DNA of 64,000 nt, from positions 44,635,429 to 44,699,428 of the forward strand of contig NC_054878.1 of the NCBI RefSeq assembly GCF_018320785.1, in the 5' to 3' direction. Shown piece by piece: positions 22,000-35,700 of this stretch. Source of the stretch: Cheilinus undulatus (Eukaryota > Chordata > Actinopteri > Labriformes > Labridae). The notes below the pieces were generated by a model that was not told where the DNA came from, did no database searches, and saw nothing but the letters and a program-made list of their open reading frames with translations. The position numbers and the translations under genes are program-made. The first letter of the stretch is position 1, and each line of letters begins with the position of its first letter.

Positions 22000-23100
22000 C
22001 CTGGATCAGCTGCCCGAAATAATGGATTCAGTTGTTAAGGAGATGATCAGATCTGCAAAGTTGTACGGTGCTTAGTGGATCCCTCCAGGTAACGGTCTGA
22101 CACGGCAATCTTTTCTCTCTACTGATTCGGGCCGACTTGTCCAGTTCCAAAAATCCTCAATTCACCCAAATAACCATCAAAAATAATGTCTCTGGCCAGC
22201 CAATGACACTTCTGAGGGTTACCTGAAGAATTTAACTGGCAGGTAAACTCAGCTGTGAAGTCTGGACATGCAGGGTTCAAACCAAAAAAAGTATTAACAG
22301 ATTTGACAAAACAAAACTAAGACAAAAAAGGAAAAAGAACTAAGGATTGAAGCAAAAAGCAAAAACATTAACTACTGAAAAAGAAAAGCTAGAAATAGGA
22401 AAAACGAAAAGCAAAAAGAGATTTAAATGCTTGAAAGCACTGTTTGTTTTTCTGGGAGGGGCGAGTTTTTTCGTTCCTCCCAGGGAGGCCAAAATAAAGA
22501 ATACCATATTTCACCCTTCATTGGATAAACATTATCCCAGTCCATATGAGGAACCACTTCATTTCAAGTCATGAAATAAAACTTTACAGTAACAATGCAT
22601 TTCAGTTCATGGGATAACTCAACCATCTTAATTGTGGTTGATTCTTAACAGTCACATCACCAACTGATACAGTTTATATAAGGCCAAAAAGGCATTAAGA
22701 AATAAAGGAATGACATAGCATTTACACAAACTATCATATAACAAAATAGATTTTGTTCCACATTTTCAAATCAAATAACAAAATGAATAAATAAATGCAT
22801 ATATTTAGGATTGGAACGCTGGAACATTGTAACTGTTCCACAGGGCAGTAGACGGCACTGTTGGTCCATGGAAGATTTTGAGTGGAAATAGTAACTTTGT
22901 ATTCCAGCTATTAGAACAAGACACATACAGTTGTGCTACATTGTCTGTAGCTCATCCAAATCTGAAAATATTTTGTTGCATAAAGCTTTGATAACAGCAG
23001 TTAAGAGATCTTGAGTCCAATCTGCTCCAATCCAGCAGGAAAAGTAATCAGGTATTTCTGTTCTTGTTGTGTTTCTAGAGAGAAGAGGAGACTCTTCTTT
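22000..23100. other. No gene seen; A-rich intergenic DNA
   Basis: 22.27-22.44 kb is A-rich. A short hairpin GGGAGGGGCGAG...CGTTCCTCCCAGGGAGG lies near 22460-22490. The stretch ends at the NLR stop codon. No LRR, B30.2 or RNA gene signature was seen. Confidence 0.5.
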
Positions 23101-23784
23101 CTACAGAGAACAGAGAGACACTGAGGAACCAGGCCAGAACCCAAACCCAGGATAGAGAGGTTGAGTGAATGTGGTGTTGTAGGTGTAGAGGTGGATCAGA
23201 GTGTCAGAGGAGACTCTGTAGAAGGACAGAGAGCCAGCAGGATGGTCCAAATACACTGCTACTCTACCAGAGGAGGAGGGCCAGCAGAGAGGGAGGTCTA
23301 TTTCTATGTCTTTGTGACGGACAGAAACATCTTTATCAGAGCAGATCAGCCTCCAGGAGTGATCATTCTGTCCAAACAGATACTCTTGACTGCATCCTTT
23401 CCTCCTGATTCCTCTGTAACTCACTGTTACAGAAACTTGTCCTCTCCACTCCACCTCCCAGTAACAGCGACCAGTCAGACCATCATTGCAAAGCAGCTGA
23501 TGCCAGGTGTCAAATCTGTCTGGATGATCAGGATATGGCTGATTCTCCTTCACACGTGTCACCTCCCTGTTGTCTTCAGACAGTTTGAGCTGTCTGTGTA
23601 TCGTGTTTAGGTCCAGTGTGAGTTCACAGAAATCTGATGGAGAGAAAAAGACACAGCAGCAGGTTATCATCAGACACACCTGAAGGCTTTATTCTTTACT
23701 GTTTGGTCATCAGGAGTCAAACTGATTCCACACTTACACTTCTTCACACCAGGTTTTAACCTCAGCTCTCCACTGTGGTCCATC
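23101..23784 (-). CDS. PRY-SPRY (B30.2) exons of the NLR gene
   Basis: Exon 23738-23784 (47 bp, [15 protein letters not shown]) and exon 23101-23633 (533 bp, stop TAG at 23101-23103). The latter begins [20 protein letters not shown], with the PRY motifs, then WEVEWRG, and ends [19 protein letters not shown]30.2 domains bind protein ligands; in this class they are thought to be the variable recognition part. Phase and acceptor (CCATCAG) join exactly with the preceding exon. Confidence 0.92.
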
Positions 23785-26700
23785 CTGGAGGAAGAAACAC
23801 AGAGAGAATGATTTTCTGTCCAACATGAAGCAGTGTTCCTCAGTTTGTCACTGTGACAGAGTAACAGGCTCTAATGGCATTCATCTCATCTCTGTAGAAA
23901 TGAATATTTGTTTATATTTTCACTGTTTAACACAATTTATAATTAGACCTTGATAATTTAATAGTTACACCTTCATGATGTTGACTGTGTCCAGTACAGA
24001 TCCTCAGCTGATGGAATAAATTTATAGAAATGTTTTGAGCCGTAGCGGTATGTTAATTAAGACATAAGATGTAAACAGTAGGTACAACAAACATTTAGAC
24101 AGTGATGAATTTTAGCTTAACCTCACTGCACTCTCCTTCCCCTTAACTTAAGGGAAAATCAAGACCTTAAATTTCAACAAATACACAGATGAATAATGTC
24201 TAAGATGACAAGGCGTCTAATAATAACAGATTATGTTTCATAGCTTTACAAATAGTCCCAAGATGTCCGAGTAACACTGTTGGTTCTATAGAGGAACGAC
24301 CCAAAAATTGTGAAGTCCTCTGATATTTATCACAGATGAAATAAAGCAGCAGTTGGAAACTAATATGATTTCTATTTGATTAAATACTGAAGTTATTTCC
24401 ATGACTGTTCATAGATAGATAGTCGGTTATTGTCATTGCATTGTAAAAATGCAATGAAATTACAATTGGCAGTCTCCTCTGTAGCAGCAAACATGGTGGT
24501 CCAAATGGTGGTTAGAATTCTGCAGCCGAACATCATCCATCCTGCTGTCGAGGAAGCCCGGGAGAAAGCTGCTTAGTAGGGCAGGTTTGTGTGGGGCTGC
24601 TCTTAGCCTAGCCTGCAGGCCAGCTTGTTTGCCCTGCTTTTACCTTCTCGCACAATGCCATCTCTGCCTCCTCCCCACCAGCTGTAGGTGTCGTGCTGCT
24701 CCACGTCCTCCTCCTTTCAGTCTCCGAGGGCTCTGTTCTCCGGATAATCTCCATCAGGAAAGATGTAAACTCCGTGGGCATGCTGTCAGTTCTGGTGTAA
24801 GTGTAGGTCTTTGTTTTCCTGCCAGTGATGGAGTGCCGGGCCGCTGCATTCTTACACGTGCCCCATGCTACCTCAATAGGTAGCATTCAGTAGTCTCCTG
24901 TTGATCAGGCAATGTTCCACTGCAGTTACTGGCAGTTGTTGTTAGCATTTAAGCTAGCAAGGAGTTGTAGTTAAGCCTGAGGTCTTCTTTTCGCCTTTTT
25001 AGAGTTTTTCTTGATGGAATTTTCCCGTTCTTTCCCTGTCCTGGACCATTCATCTTCTTTGTTTTCACAGGTTTCAACATACATATTTTGGCAACTTAGT
25101 TGTCAAAAAAAACTACAAGTCCAAGATACAACTTAAGAGTGCATCTTTCTTGCTGCCAACTGCTCTGGTTGCCCAGCAACAGACAGTTCATGAAGTGAAC
25201 ATGTGACACTAACAGTTATACGACATAATTTGAGAGTTGAGAGCTGTACTGTGTGATGTCATCACATTAGTATTAAAATTAACGTTAGATTGGGGTTTAT
25301 TTTGGACTAGATTAAGAAAGACAGACGTGTAGGCTATGGTGATCTCATTCTGGAGTAGGCTGTATCCCAAATTTTTGCAAACAGGTTTAACAACCACGTT
25401 GCGATCTTTTAAAAGATTACCTAAAGCATGAAGAAGTAAATATAACTCTGAAAAGACCTACAGAGAAACAACAGATCTAAACCCCCACATTACAAATACT
25501 TTCCAATGTTAATTCAGTTCACATCCATCACTGATGAGCCAGGCTGACGTGAAGAGAAGGCTCTGCTTTGTTCACTTGAAATGAAGTCCATTATAAATGT
25601 CAGGAAGGTCGATATATGACCACACATCAATGTCAACTGTCCGCGATGTCTTTGGGAAACAGTACAGATCTCTGTCCAGTTCAAATATCCTTAATTGAAA
25701 AGATTACTCTGTTTTCTCCTGTTTCATCTCTTTCCCATAGAGCTGACTGCCATTTTGCCACTCAGCCCGACTGAGCAGTCATGTCTCACGCCGCAAGTCA
25801 CATCACTGCATACCTGCTGTAAAGTCAAGAAGTTGAAAACACATCAGATGTTGAATGACTGTCTTTTTCTACCTGAGGGTTTTCAGTCTCCAGAGTGGAT
25901 TCTCTAGTCCAGAAGAAAGAAGCTGAACTCCTGGGTCTCCTGGATGGTTGTAGCTCAGATCCAGCTCTATCAGATGGGAGGGGTTGGAGTTCAGAGCTGA
26001 AGCCAGAGAAGAACAGCCTTCCTCTGTGATCAGACAGCCTGACAGACTGGAGATGAAGAAAAATGTAGTTGACTCAGGGACTTGAAAGATAAGATCAGTT
26101 AAAAATTCTTGTTTGTCAGAAAGACTGAAACTAAATCCAAATGAAGACAAAATAAAAAACTTCCATGTGTACTCATACTGACCTTAGAGCTTTCAGTCTG
26201 CAGTGTGGACTCTCCAGTCCAGCACACAGCAGCTTCACTCCTAAATCCTTCAGGTTGTTGTCACTCAAGTCCAGCTCTCTCAGACTGGAGGACTGGGAGC
26301 TGAGGACTGAAGACAGAGCTTCACAGCTTCCCTCTGACAGGTTACATCCAATGAACCTGAAAGGACATATTTTAATACAATACTGTTTTAATTAAGTGTA
26401 AAAATAAATAATAACAGGTTAAGGGAATCAGTGTGACGGGTTTATTAAGAGCAAGTTAGAACCAAGATTTTTATTTGAACTTAATGTCAAATATTTACAG
26501 AAATGTTGCTGCCAATGTAAAAGCTAGACAGACAGAATCATACTGACCTCAGAGCTTGCAGTTTGCAGTGTGGACTCTCCAGTCCAACACAAAGCAGTTT
26601 CACTCCTGAATCCTTCAGGTCGTTGTCACTCAGGTCCAGCTCTCTCAGACTGGAGGACTGAGAGCTGAGGACTGAAGACAGAGCTTCACAGCTTCTCTCT

Positions 26701-29700
26701 GACAGATTACATCCACTCAACCTAAAAAAAAGAAGAAGGAGTTATGAAAACAAAACTGTTTTATTTTTGTAAACATTTAAATTAAAATGATTACATTTCC
26801 ACCCACTGAGCTTTTTTGGGGGCTTTGACCACTGGCAGCAGCTTCAGAAGAGCCTCCTCTGAAGCAGAATATTTCCTCAGGTCAAACACCTCCAGATCTT
26901 TTTCTGATGACAGTAGGATGAAGACCAGAGCTGACCAATGAGCAGGAGATAGTTCATGTATGGAGAGACTTCCTGATGTCAGGGACTCTTGGACCTTCTC
27001 CACCAGAAAACGATCATTCAGTTCATTCAGACAGTGGAACAGATTGATGCTTTTCTCTGCAGACACACTCTCATTGATCTTTAACTCGATGAACTTGACT
27101 GTTTCCTGGTTGGTCTCTAAGGTCCTTCCCATCGATGTCAGCAGACCTCGGAGAAGATGCTGGTTGGTCTGCAGTGAAAGACCCAGGAGGAAACGGAGGA
27201 ACAAGTCAAGGTGTCCATTTGGACTCTTCAAAGCCTGGTCCACAGCACTCTGATGGAGATGGTTCAGCTTATTGTTGTAACTAACTCTTTTAGGGGTCAG
27301 TGATGGAGTTTGTTCGTTTGCCATCAGGTTGACTCCAGAGTTGGTGAAGGTCTGATGGACATGAAGAGCAGCCAGAAACTCCTGAACGCTCAGATGGATG
27401 AAGCAGAACACCTTGTCCTGGTACAGTCCTCTCTCCTCTCTAAAGATCAGTGTGAACACTCCTGAGTACACCGAGGCTTCTTTGATATCGATGCCACACT
27501 CCATCAGGTCTGGTTCATAGAAGATCAGGTTTCCTTTCTGCAGCTGCTCAAAAGCCAGTTTTCCCAGAGACTCAATCATCTTCCTGCTCTCTGGACTCCA
27601 GTGTGGATCAGTCTCAGCTCCTCCATCATACTTGATGTTCTTCACTTTGGTCTGAACCACCAGGAAGTGGATGTACATCTCAGTAAGGGTCCTGGGCAGC
27701 TCTCCTCCCTCTCTGGTCTTCAGCACATCCTCCAGGACTGTAGCAGTGATCCAGCAGAAGACTGGGATGTGGCACATGATGTGGAGGCTTCTGGATATCT
27801 TGATGTGGGAGATGATTCTGCTGGCCTGCTCCTCATCTCTGAATCTCTTCCTGAAGTACTCCACCTTCTGAGTGTCCCTGAACCCTCTGACCTCTGTCAC
27901 CATGTCAACACACTCAGGAGGGATCTGATTGGCTGCTGCAGGTCGTGAGGTTATCCAGAGGTGAGCAGATGGAAGCAGGTTCCCCTTGATGAGGTTCGTC
28001 AGCAGCACATCCACTGAGGTGGACTCTTGAACATCAGTCAGGATCTGGTTGTTGTGGAAGTCCAGAGGAAGTCGACACTCATCCAGACCATCAAAGATGA
28101 ACACCACCTGGAACTCTTCAAACCTGCAGAGTCCTGCTTCTTTGGTTTCAGTGAAGAAGTGACGAACAAGCTCCACCAAGCTGAACTTTTTCTCTTTCAG
28201 CAAATTGAGCTCTCTGAAAGTGAATGGGAATGTGAACTGGATGTCCTGGTTGGCTTTGCCTTCAGCCCAGTCCAGAGTGAACTTCTGTGTTAAGACTGTT
28301 TTCCCTATGCCAGCTACGCCCTTTGTCATCACTGTTCTGATTGGTTCATCTCTTCCAGGTATGCCTCTAAAGATGTCTTCTTGTCTGATGGTTGTTTCTG
28401 GTCTGTACGATTTCCTGAATGTTGTTTCAATCTGTCTGACCTCGTGTTCATCGTTGACCTCTCCAGTCCCTCCCTCTGTGATGTAGAGCTCTGTGTAGAT
28501 CTGATTCAGAAGGGTTGGGTTTCCTGCTTTAGCAATCCCCTCAAACACACACTGGAACTTCCTCTTCAGGTTAGACTTGAGTTTACTTGGGCAGTCTGAA
28601 GAACTAGTTCCTGAAGACAAAAAAAATCCCCAGATATAATATACAAGCTTTAGTTAAAACCAATCAGATGTGTTTATACTCTTAGAATCAGGGATGATGT
28701 TTGTTGTCTCAACTCTGAAATCATCACATCAGTTTCTCAGTTATAGATTTGATTCAAATGTGTGAACGATAAAAACTGCAGAGTTTTAAATATAAACCTG
28801 TCCCATGTTGTCTCCATTTCCTCTCTCCATCACTTAGACAGTCAGCCAGCTCCTCCTGCTTCATTCTCCTCAGGAAGTTCATAGTTATTTTCAGAAACGC
28901 CTCCCTGCTGCTCCTCCTCTGCTCCTCTTCCTCACCATCCAACACCTCCTCACCCTCCCTCTGACTCTCTAAGTATTCTGGGTAATCTGGACTCAGAGAT
29001 CTCTGGATCTTCTTCAACTCACTCTTCACAAACAAGACGATGTTCTCCTCAAGCATCTGGAACAGAAAATATAAACTTGTTGACCAAACCAGAATGGTTA
29101 ACAAAAGAGATTCTGTTGTTTAAAACCACCAAACCAAGTTCTGCTCACAAGATTAAAACCTTTGTGAGATAATCAGAGAAAATCAATAGCAACAAGAGGC
29201 CGGTACCATTATGGTGGAAGACATTAGCTTCAGAACTTGATGATATTTCTTCATTAAAAGAAGAACAAAGAACAGCAGTGAGTTGTTTTCTTTTCAAAGA
29301 CGACAAAAGTCGAGTACTGACATGTCTATAGTCGCCATGGTTGGCGTTATTCCTCGGTAGCTGTGCATGTGCACTTCCGTCACGGCTACGTCATGTGCTT
29401 TGTTGCTCTGATTGGCCCGTAAAGATGTGACAGAACGTTCATCCAATCACCCTTCAAGTTTTTTTCAAAGCCTTTGCTCTTTCTCAAACACTTAGTATTG
29501 AAGGTTTTTCAGATGGATGTGTTTCACACATCCATCTGGCATTTCAGGTTACTAAATGGCCGGACCCTTCTACTTTAGTTTGTTGGCGCCGCATTAAGCA
29601 AAACATCGTCCATCCACATAGACTGCAAGACTAAATATATTCCAACATTTCTCTTAAACAAGCAAGAACAAAGTTTGGCAACATCATTACTGAGCTAATT

Positions 29701-32700
29701 TCTGTTTGGCAGCATACAAAAACTTTGTGCAATATTTTACCAAAACGTTGTCTTCATTCACCCATATTCCATAACTATTCCCTACAGGTAGGAGGGCACC
29801 CAATTTCATTTCCCACTTGGAGCAAAAAGGGTGTGCATACTTTTTGTGATATTTTTTTGTGGTAGGGGGCTTATGTTCATTCCAAGACATTCAGAATCTT
29901 TTTAACTTACCAGGAACTTCTTTCTTTTTCCACCTTCAGCTGAGCACAGCAATGTACACCTATGGTGTTCCCTGGGACAGCTCATTGACTGCCCATCTGT
30001 TTCTTGCATTACTGACTAAATCCAACAGCATAGTTTATGCTACTTTACTGGAAGATAATGTTAAACCTCTATGAAGGACCTACCATCTACTGTTTGTAAC
30101 TGGAATTCAATCTGGCAAAACACTCTCCTATCTTCCAGAAATCCTAACCACCAAGTTATTCACTTTAATCTTATTCATTGCAAATATTATACATCTCACA
30201 CTCTCTACATGAAAGTGCTAGAATCTCCTAAATGCGGTTTATGCCCTGATAAATCTACTGGCACCTTTCTACATATGGTCTGGGAGTGCCAAGGGGTTGC
30301 AGATTTCTGGAGAGGAGTTTGCGATATTCTATCACGTATTTTGGCCAAACCCGTTCCATTCTCACCAAATGTCCTCCTGCTTAATGACAGCTCTAGTTTA
30401 GAGCTTTCAATTTAACAGAAGCATGTCCTTTAAGCTGGCCTCACCACTGCCAAAAGACATATAGCATGCAGGAATGCTGGACAGCAGAAATGCACCATGC
30501 TAAACCTGATAATGTAACGTATTGTTTTGATATCATAAGAACTCTAAAGACATTACTAGCTTTATTACTTTCTTTGGTGCATCCTTGGGGCCCTTGGTGT
30601 AGGGTGGGTGGGTATCTGGGACAGGTTGGTCAGTGGGTATGGACTGGATGGGGTGCATTTTATTTTACTTTTCTTCTATGTATACTTGTGTTGTGATGAT
30701 TGAGAACAGAGGGATAGGCTTATCTTGATTTTGTACGCTTTCTTTTGGCCTATTATTCATTTATCCTTTGTTCAATATTGATATTAATAATAAAAAATTG
30801 ATTACAAAAAATAAATCTTGAGATTAATCTGCATTAAAAATGTTAATCTTTTGACAGCCCTAAAAATGATGTCTGATCCAGGCCAGGTGATTTTCATAAA
30901 GGTGAATTTCATACAATGAACATAATTTGAATACAATATTCATAAAAGAACATACAAGTGCAACTTGTGTTTGTTTTTATCATTATTACATACCGTAAAT
31001 ATGGAGTCCAGCTGTGCTTGATGCTGCATGGCAGACACACCAGTGGGAACCTCTGATATCTGCTGCTGAACACTGTGGAACAAATGTATGACAGTGGAAA
31101 TCCATACATTAATGAAACAGTGCTATAAATAATGGATCATGTGTGGGCCTATGAACCTGAGAGCTATGGTGTCATCCTGGGCAGCAAAGAGCAATTTAAG
31201 TCCAAATCATGAAATGGCAAATCCTGGACATGGGAAACTGGGGCACTCGCCTAAAGCCAGACCTGGGGGGAGGTGCTCGGAGGTGGTCATCTGCGGCAGT
31301 GTGCATCGGGATGCAGGAAAAGGTGTCAGCCTTGGCATGCCAAACCCCGGTGGCACCGACTGACAGTGGGCATGTGGAACGTGACCTCTCTGGCTGGGAA
31401 GGAGCCGGTGATAGGTGATAGGTGCCAGGTGGGTGTGGGGGTACTCACAAGTCCCTGCCTGAGAGTTCTCCCTGAAGATCGGGAGGGTTGCCTCCCTTTG
31501 ACTGACAGTGGCAGGGAGTAGTTTCTAACTGTTGTTTGTGCTTATGCACCAAAGGACAGTTCAGAGTATGCGGCTTTCTTGGAGTCGGTGGATGGGGTCC
31601 TGGAGGGGGTCTTGCCTGGGGACTCCATAGTTGTACTGGGGGACTTCAGCGCTTACATGGGCAATGGTGGAGAAACCTGGACGGAGGGTTATTTGGAGGA
31701 ACGGCCTGCCGGATCTGAACCTGAGTAGTGTTTCTTTGTTGGACTCCCGTGCTAGTCATGGATTGTCCAGAACAAACACCACGTTTGAACAGAGGGATGC
31801 TCATAAGTGTACCTGGTACCAGAACACTCTAGGCCAAAGATCGACGATCAACTACATTGTTGTTTCATCTGATCTACGGCCGTATGTCTTGGACACTCTG
31901 AGAGAAGTGGAGCTGTCAACTGATCACCAATTGGTGATGAGTTGGATCAGATGGCGAGGTAAGCTCCCGTACAGACCTAGTAAACCTATACATGTAATGC
32001 GGGTGAACTGGGAACGTCTGGTGGAGGCCTCTGTCTGTAAGGTCTTCAACTCCCACCCTCCCAATATTAGTCTAAGCCCTCACCTATGGTCAGAAACTCT
32101 GGGTAATGACCAAAAGAATGAGATTGCAGATAAGACTGGCTGAAATGAGTGTTTTGTTTTTTTTTTTAGCTGGGCTCAGCCGTTGAGATAGGGTGAGCAG
32201 TTCAGACATCCGAGGGAACTCCTGATACATCATCAAAAGCAGCCAACTGAGGTCATTTGTGCATCTGATCAGACACACACACACCCGGCTGGGAGGAGAC
32301 CTCAGAAAGGACCCAGAATGCGCTGGACATACCGCCTGGTATAGGAATACCTCAGGATCCCCCAAGCAGGAGTTGGAAAGTGTCGCTAAGGAGAAGGATG
32401 TCTGGGTTGACTTGCTAAACCTGCTACCACTACAACCTGGACCTGGATGAGTGGAAGAAGATGGATGGATGGATAGAATATGTTATATAATGTATTCCTG
32501 ATCAGCTAAAGAAAATCACTGAGATGTGATTTTTTTATCCATATTGATGATTCAGTTCCGATATTGTGTGACACACTGACAAAGACTGATTAAAAGAAGT
32601 ACTGACACTTTTTTACACTTAAAAAAACTGATGACAGCAAAAACATCCAAACCCAGGAGAGAAAGACTGTTAACATTCTCACCTTTTTACTGTAGACTGG

Positions 32701-35700
32701 AGACCAGCTTTAAACTTAAGTGGTTCATCTTTGGACCGGTCACTGCTGAAGGACACACCGCTGGGAGCAGATCCATATCCAGAAGAGTCTGGTCTGAGCT
32801 GGCTTGGGCTTCAACACAATACACACAGACATGGAGAGTGAATCATTGTGATGTTAAGTGAAACAGCTTGATAAAGACTTTTGTAATGAAATGGCAATAG
32901 GATGGTTGGATATCATGATGAAGTGGCTTTTAATCTCTTTAATCTCTACATTTGTTCTGACCATTAACCCCTGAACCTAGTGTTGCCTCACAACAAGAAG
33001 AGACGCGTGTTATTGAGAGTTTCTTAACTGAAACCAGTAATCCTAGTCACTTTTGCCCCTCGGAAAAGCTAAAGTTATGCTGTTCTAGTCGGACCTCCCT
33101 TGCCTTTGTAGGTCTTACACAAGCTTTTCTATTTAGCTGGAAACTAAGGTGACTTTCAGGGGTTCTTTACAGATTAAATCCACACCAGTAACCCATGTCA
33201 CATAGGTTGTGACAACCAATGGCAGGCTGTTTAGTCGCCACGTCATTGTGCCAAACAGCGCATGTGTACACACTAAGAAACTGGAGGAGAGAGCCTGAAT
33301 GACTCATAATGGAGAGAAAGAGACACAGAGAGGCTGTGATGTGTCCCTCTGTGTCACTGCAGACAGGAACTGCTATGAATAAGGACTCAAAACACTCTAT
33401 TTCCACAAAGCACAAGGACTTTCTTTTGTAAATATGTCAATATTTTTAAGACTTTTGTCATAGAATGGTTGTGTTTTTTTTCCAATTTTGGTTCTCAAGA
33501 GATGGGAGAAAAAGTTTGTAAAAAAAAAAGTCTCAGTCATTAATGTATACCATGTGAAATACCTGAAAATCTTGGAGTTTTCGTTTTCATTTAGTTTTGT
33601 TCTTTTTTCTTTATACTGCTATAAATTTTCAAAAATTCTAGTGACATTACTGCAGCCTACATATTCTTTAAGATCAGGTTGTCCTGAAAAATAAAGGATG
33701 TTCAGAGCTTGACTGTGCACCACAGGGTTGATGTTTTACAAGCTTTTTAAGACAAAGACTCCAGGAGAGACACAATATTTAAAAAATAGCATAAACCCAG
33801 GAGAGAAAGATTGTTCACATTCTCACCTTTTTACTGTAGACTGGAGACCATCCTTAAAATAAAGAGGTTGATCCATGGACAAGTTACTGCTGAGGGACAC
33901 ACCGCTGGGTGCAGATCCAGGTCCAGGAGAGTCTGGTCTGAGTTGACTTGGGCTTTAACACAACACACACACAGCTTGGAGAGTGAATCATTGTGATGTT
34001 GAGTGAAACAGATTTATGAAGACTTTTGTTCTGACTTTACACGTTAAAATGACGTCACTGAATAACAGGGTAAATATGTCTGACAATTCTGCTGCATTTG
34101 ACATTTTTTTTCTCAGCTCACAGCCATGAATGTGCTGAAAAATGATGATTATTATTTCAGGAGGAATCTGGCAGGGTTGGCATGGCTTTAAGATGGTTGG
34201 ATATTGTGGATGAAGTGGATTTAACCCTGGTCTGATTCTGGTACTCAGTATTGTTGCTCAAAGAACAACCGGCTCATTGGCAAAGAGAAAAAGCCTGGGT
34301 GTACGGTGGAAGCGTCAGCTCACAAACTCAGCAGAGACTCAGGGTGTCAGAGAGTGGAGAGACTCTTTCATCTCTACATTTGTTCTGACCATTAACCCCT
34401 GAGCCTGGCCTTGTTTTATACACCTGTGTTATTCAGAGTTTAATAACTTGGACCATTAATCGTAGACACTGGGGTGGGAATCACTTGTGGCCCCATGGTA
34501 CAATTTTATCAAATCTTGGGTCGCGATTTGATAGCATTGTGATTTTAAACACTTTACAAAAACAGTGATTATTGCGATACCATATACTGCGATATATTGC
34601 GATCCATATGATTTTTTCAACTGTTTAATAGATTTATCATTAGTCTTATCCTCATGTTTGTCATATTTCCCCAGTATTTTGTGTTCATGTAGCACTTCTT
34701 GCAAACCTGATGTGTCATGTCCATCTCATTCATGCCCTGCTTGCATTCCTAATGTCCTTCCCCTGGTGCTGCCATGTTTGTTGTACTAACTTTCTCCTGC
34801 TCTATGACCGTCAACTCTGCTGACCTCACTGGACAAACAATGAACAATGCTGTATTGTTTTTTCTGTCACCCCTACTGGAAACCCTCTGTTTTTCTGAAA
34901 TATCGCGACACTTTGTATGCCTTTGCAGCTCTTACACAAGCTTTTCTAGCAAGCCTGGAATTTGTCTGACTTACAGGGGTTCGTTACAGATTAAATCTGT
35001 GTCAGCAAATCCATTTTCAATCATCTCTGCTGCCAGCTTAGCATTAGCCACCATCTCCAGTTCCCAAAACACATAACACATGGGCTGTGACAACCAATGG
35101 CAGGCTGTGCCTGTCGTCACATCATGCTTTTTCAAACAGTGCATAAACTAGAGGAGAGAGCCTAAAGGAACTCATAATGGAGAGAAATAGGTCATTTCCA
35201 CTGAGCGGTCCGGCTCAGTTCGGTGCGGTACGGCACATAGAGAAAGGGTCCCAAAAAAACGACCCGTACCGTCCCACTTTTCAGCACCCTTCCGTAGGGG
35301 TGCCAATCTTACCTAACCGTACCAAAAAGGTGGAGCTACACACACAACAATAGGGGCTGCACTGACGTCACGTCAGCGCGCAACTCAGCTGCTCGCCACC
35401 GGGCTTCAAAGATGGAAGTCTGCGGTGAGAAGTGGGCAAAAATCGGAGAAAAGCGGACTAATATCTGCCTAAATGGGAAATATTTGGACTCGATGGAGAT
35501 CCAAACTGTTTCCTAGTATATGGATATCTGGCCACAAATCAAGTTTCCTGACGTTTATCTGGATGATTTTAAGAACACAAAGCGGCACCTGAAGGCTCAC
35601 ATCAGCCTGATCCATCCGCGATGGATGAGAAACTGAATTAATGCGGACGTTTTGTGAATACGAAGCCTTTGAACAGTTCATTCCCATCTGTAACTAGTTA

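Noticed and set aside
24587..24886. Overlapping frames of 98 and 92 codons on both strands in an NLR intron
   Set aside because: Neither resembles a known domain; the surroundings look like a dispersed repeat. No splice sites in phase with the NLR exons.
34456..34704. 82-codon frame present identically at 37371-37619
   Set aside because: Identity comes from the recent duplication of the intron unit; the peptide matches no known protein and has no splice-defined exon.
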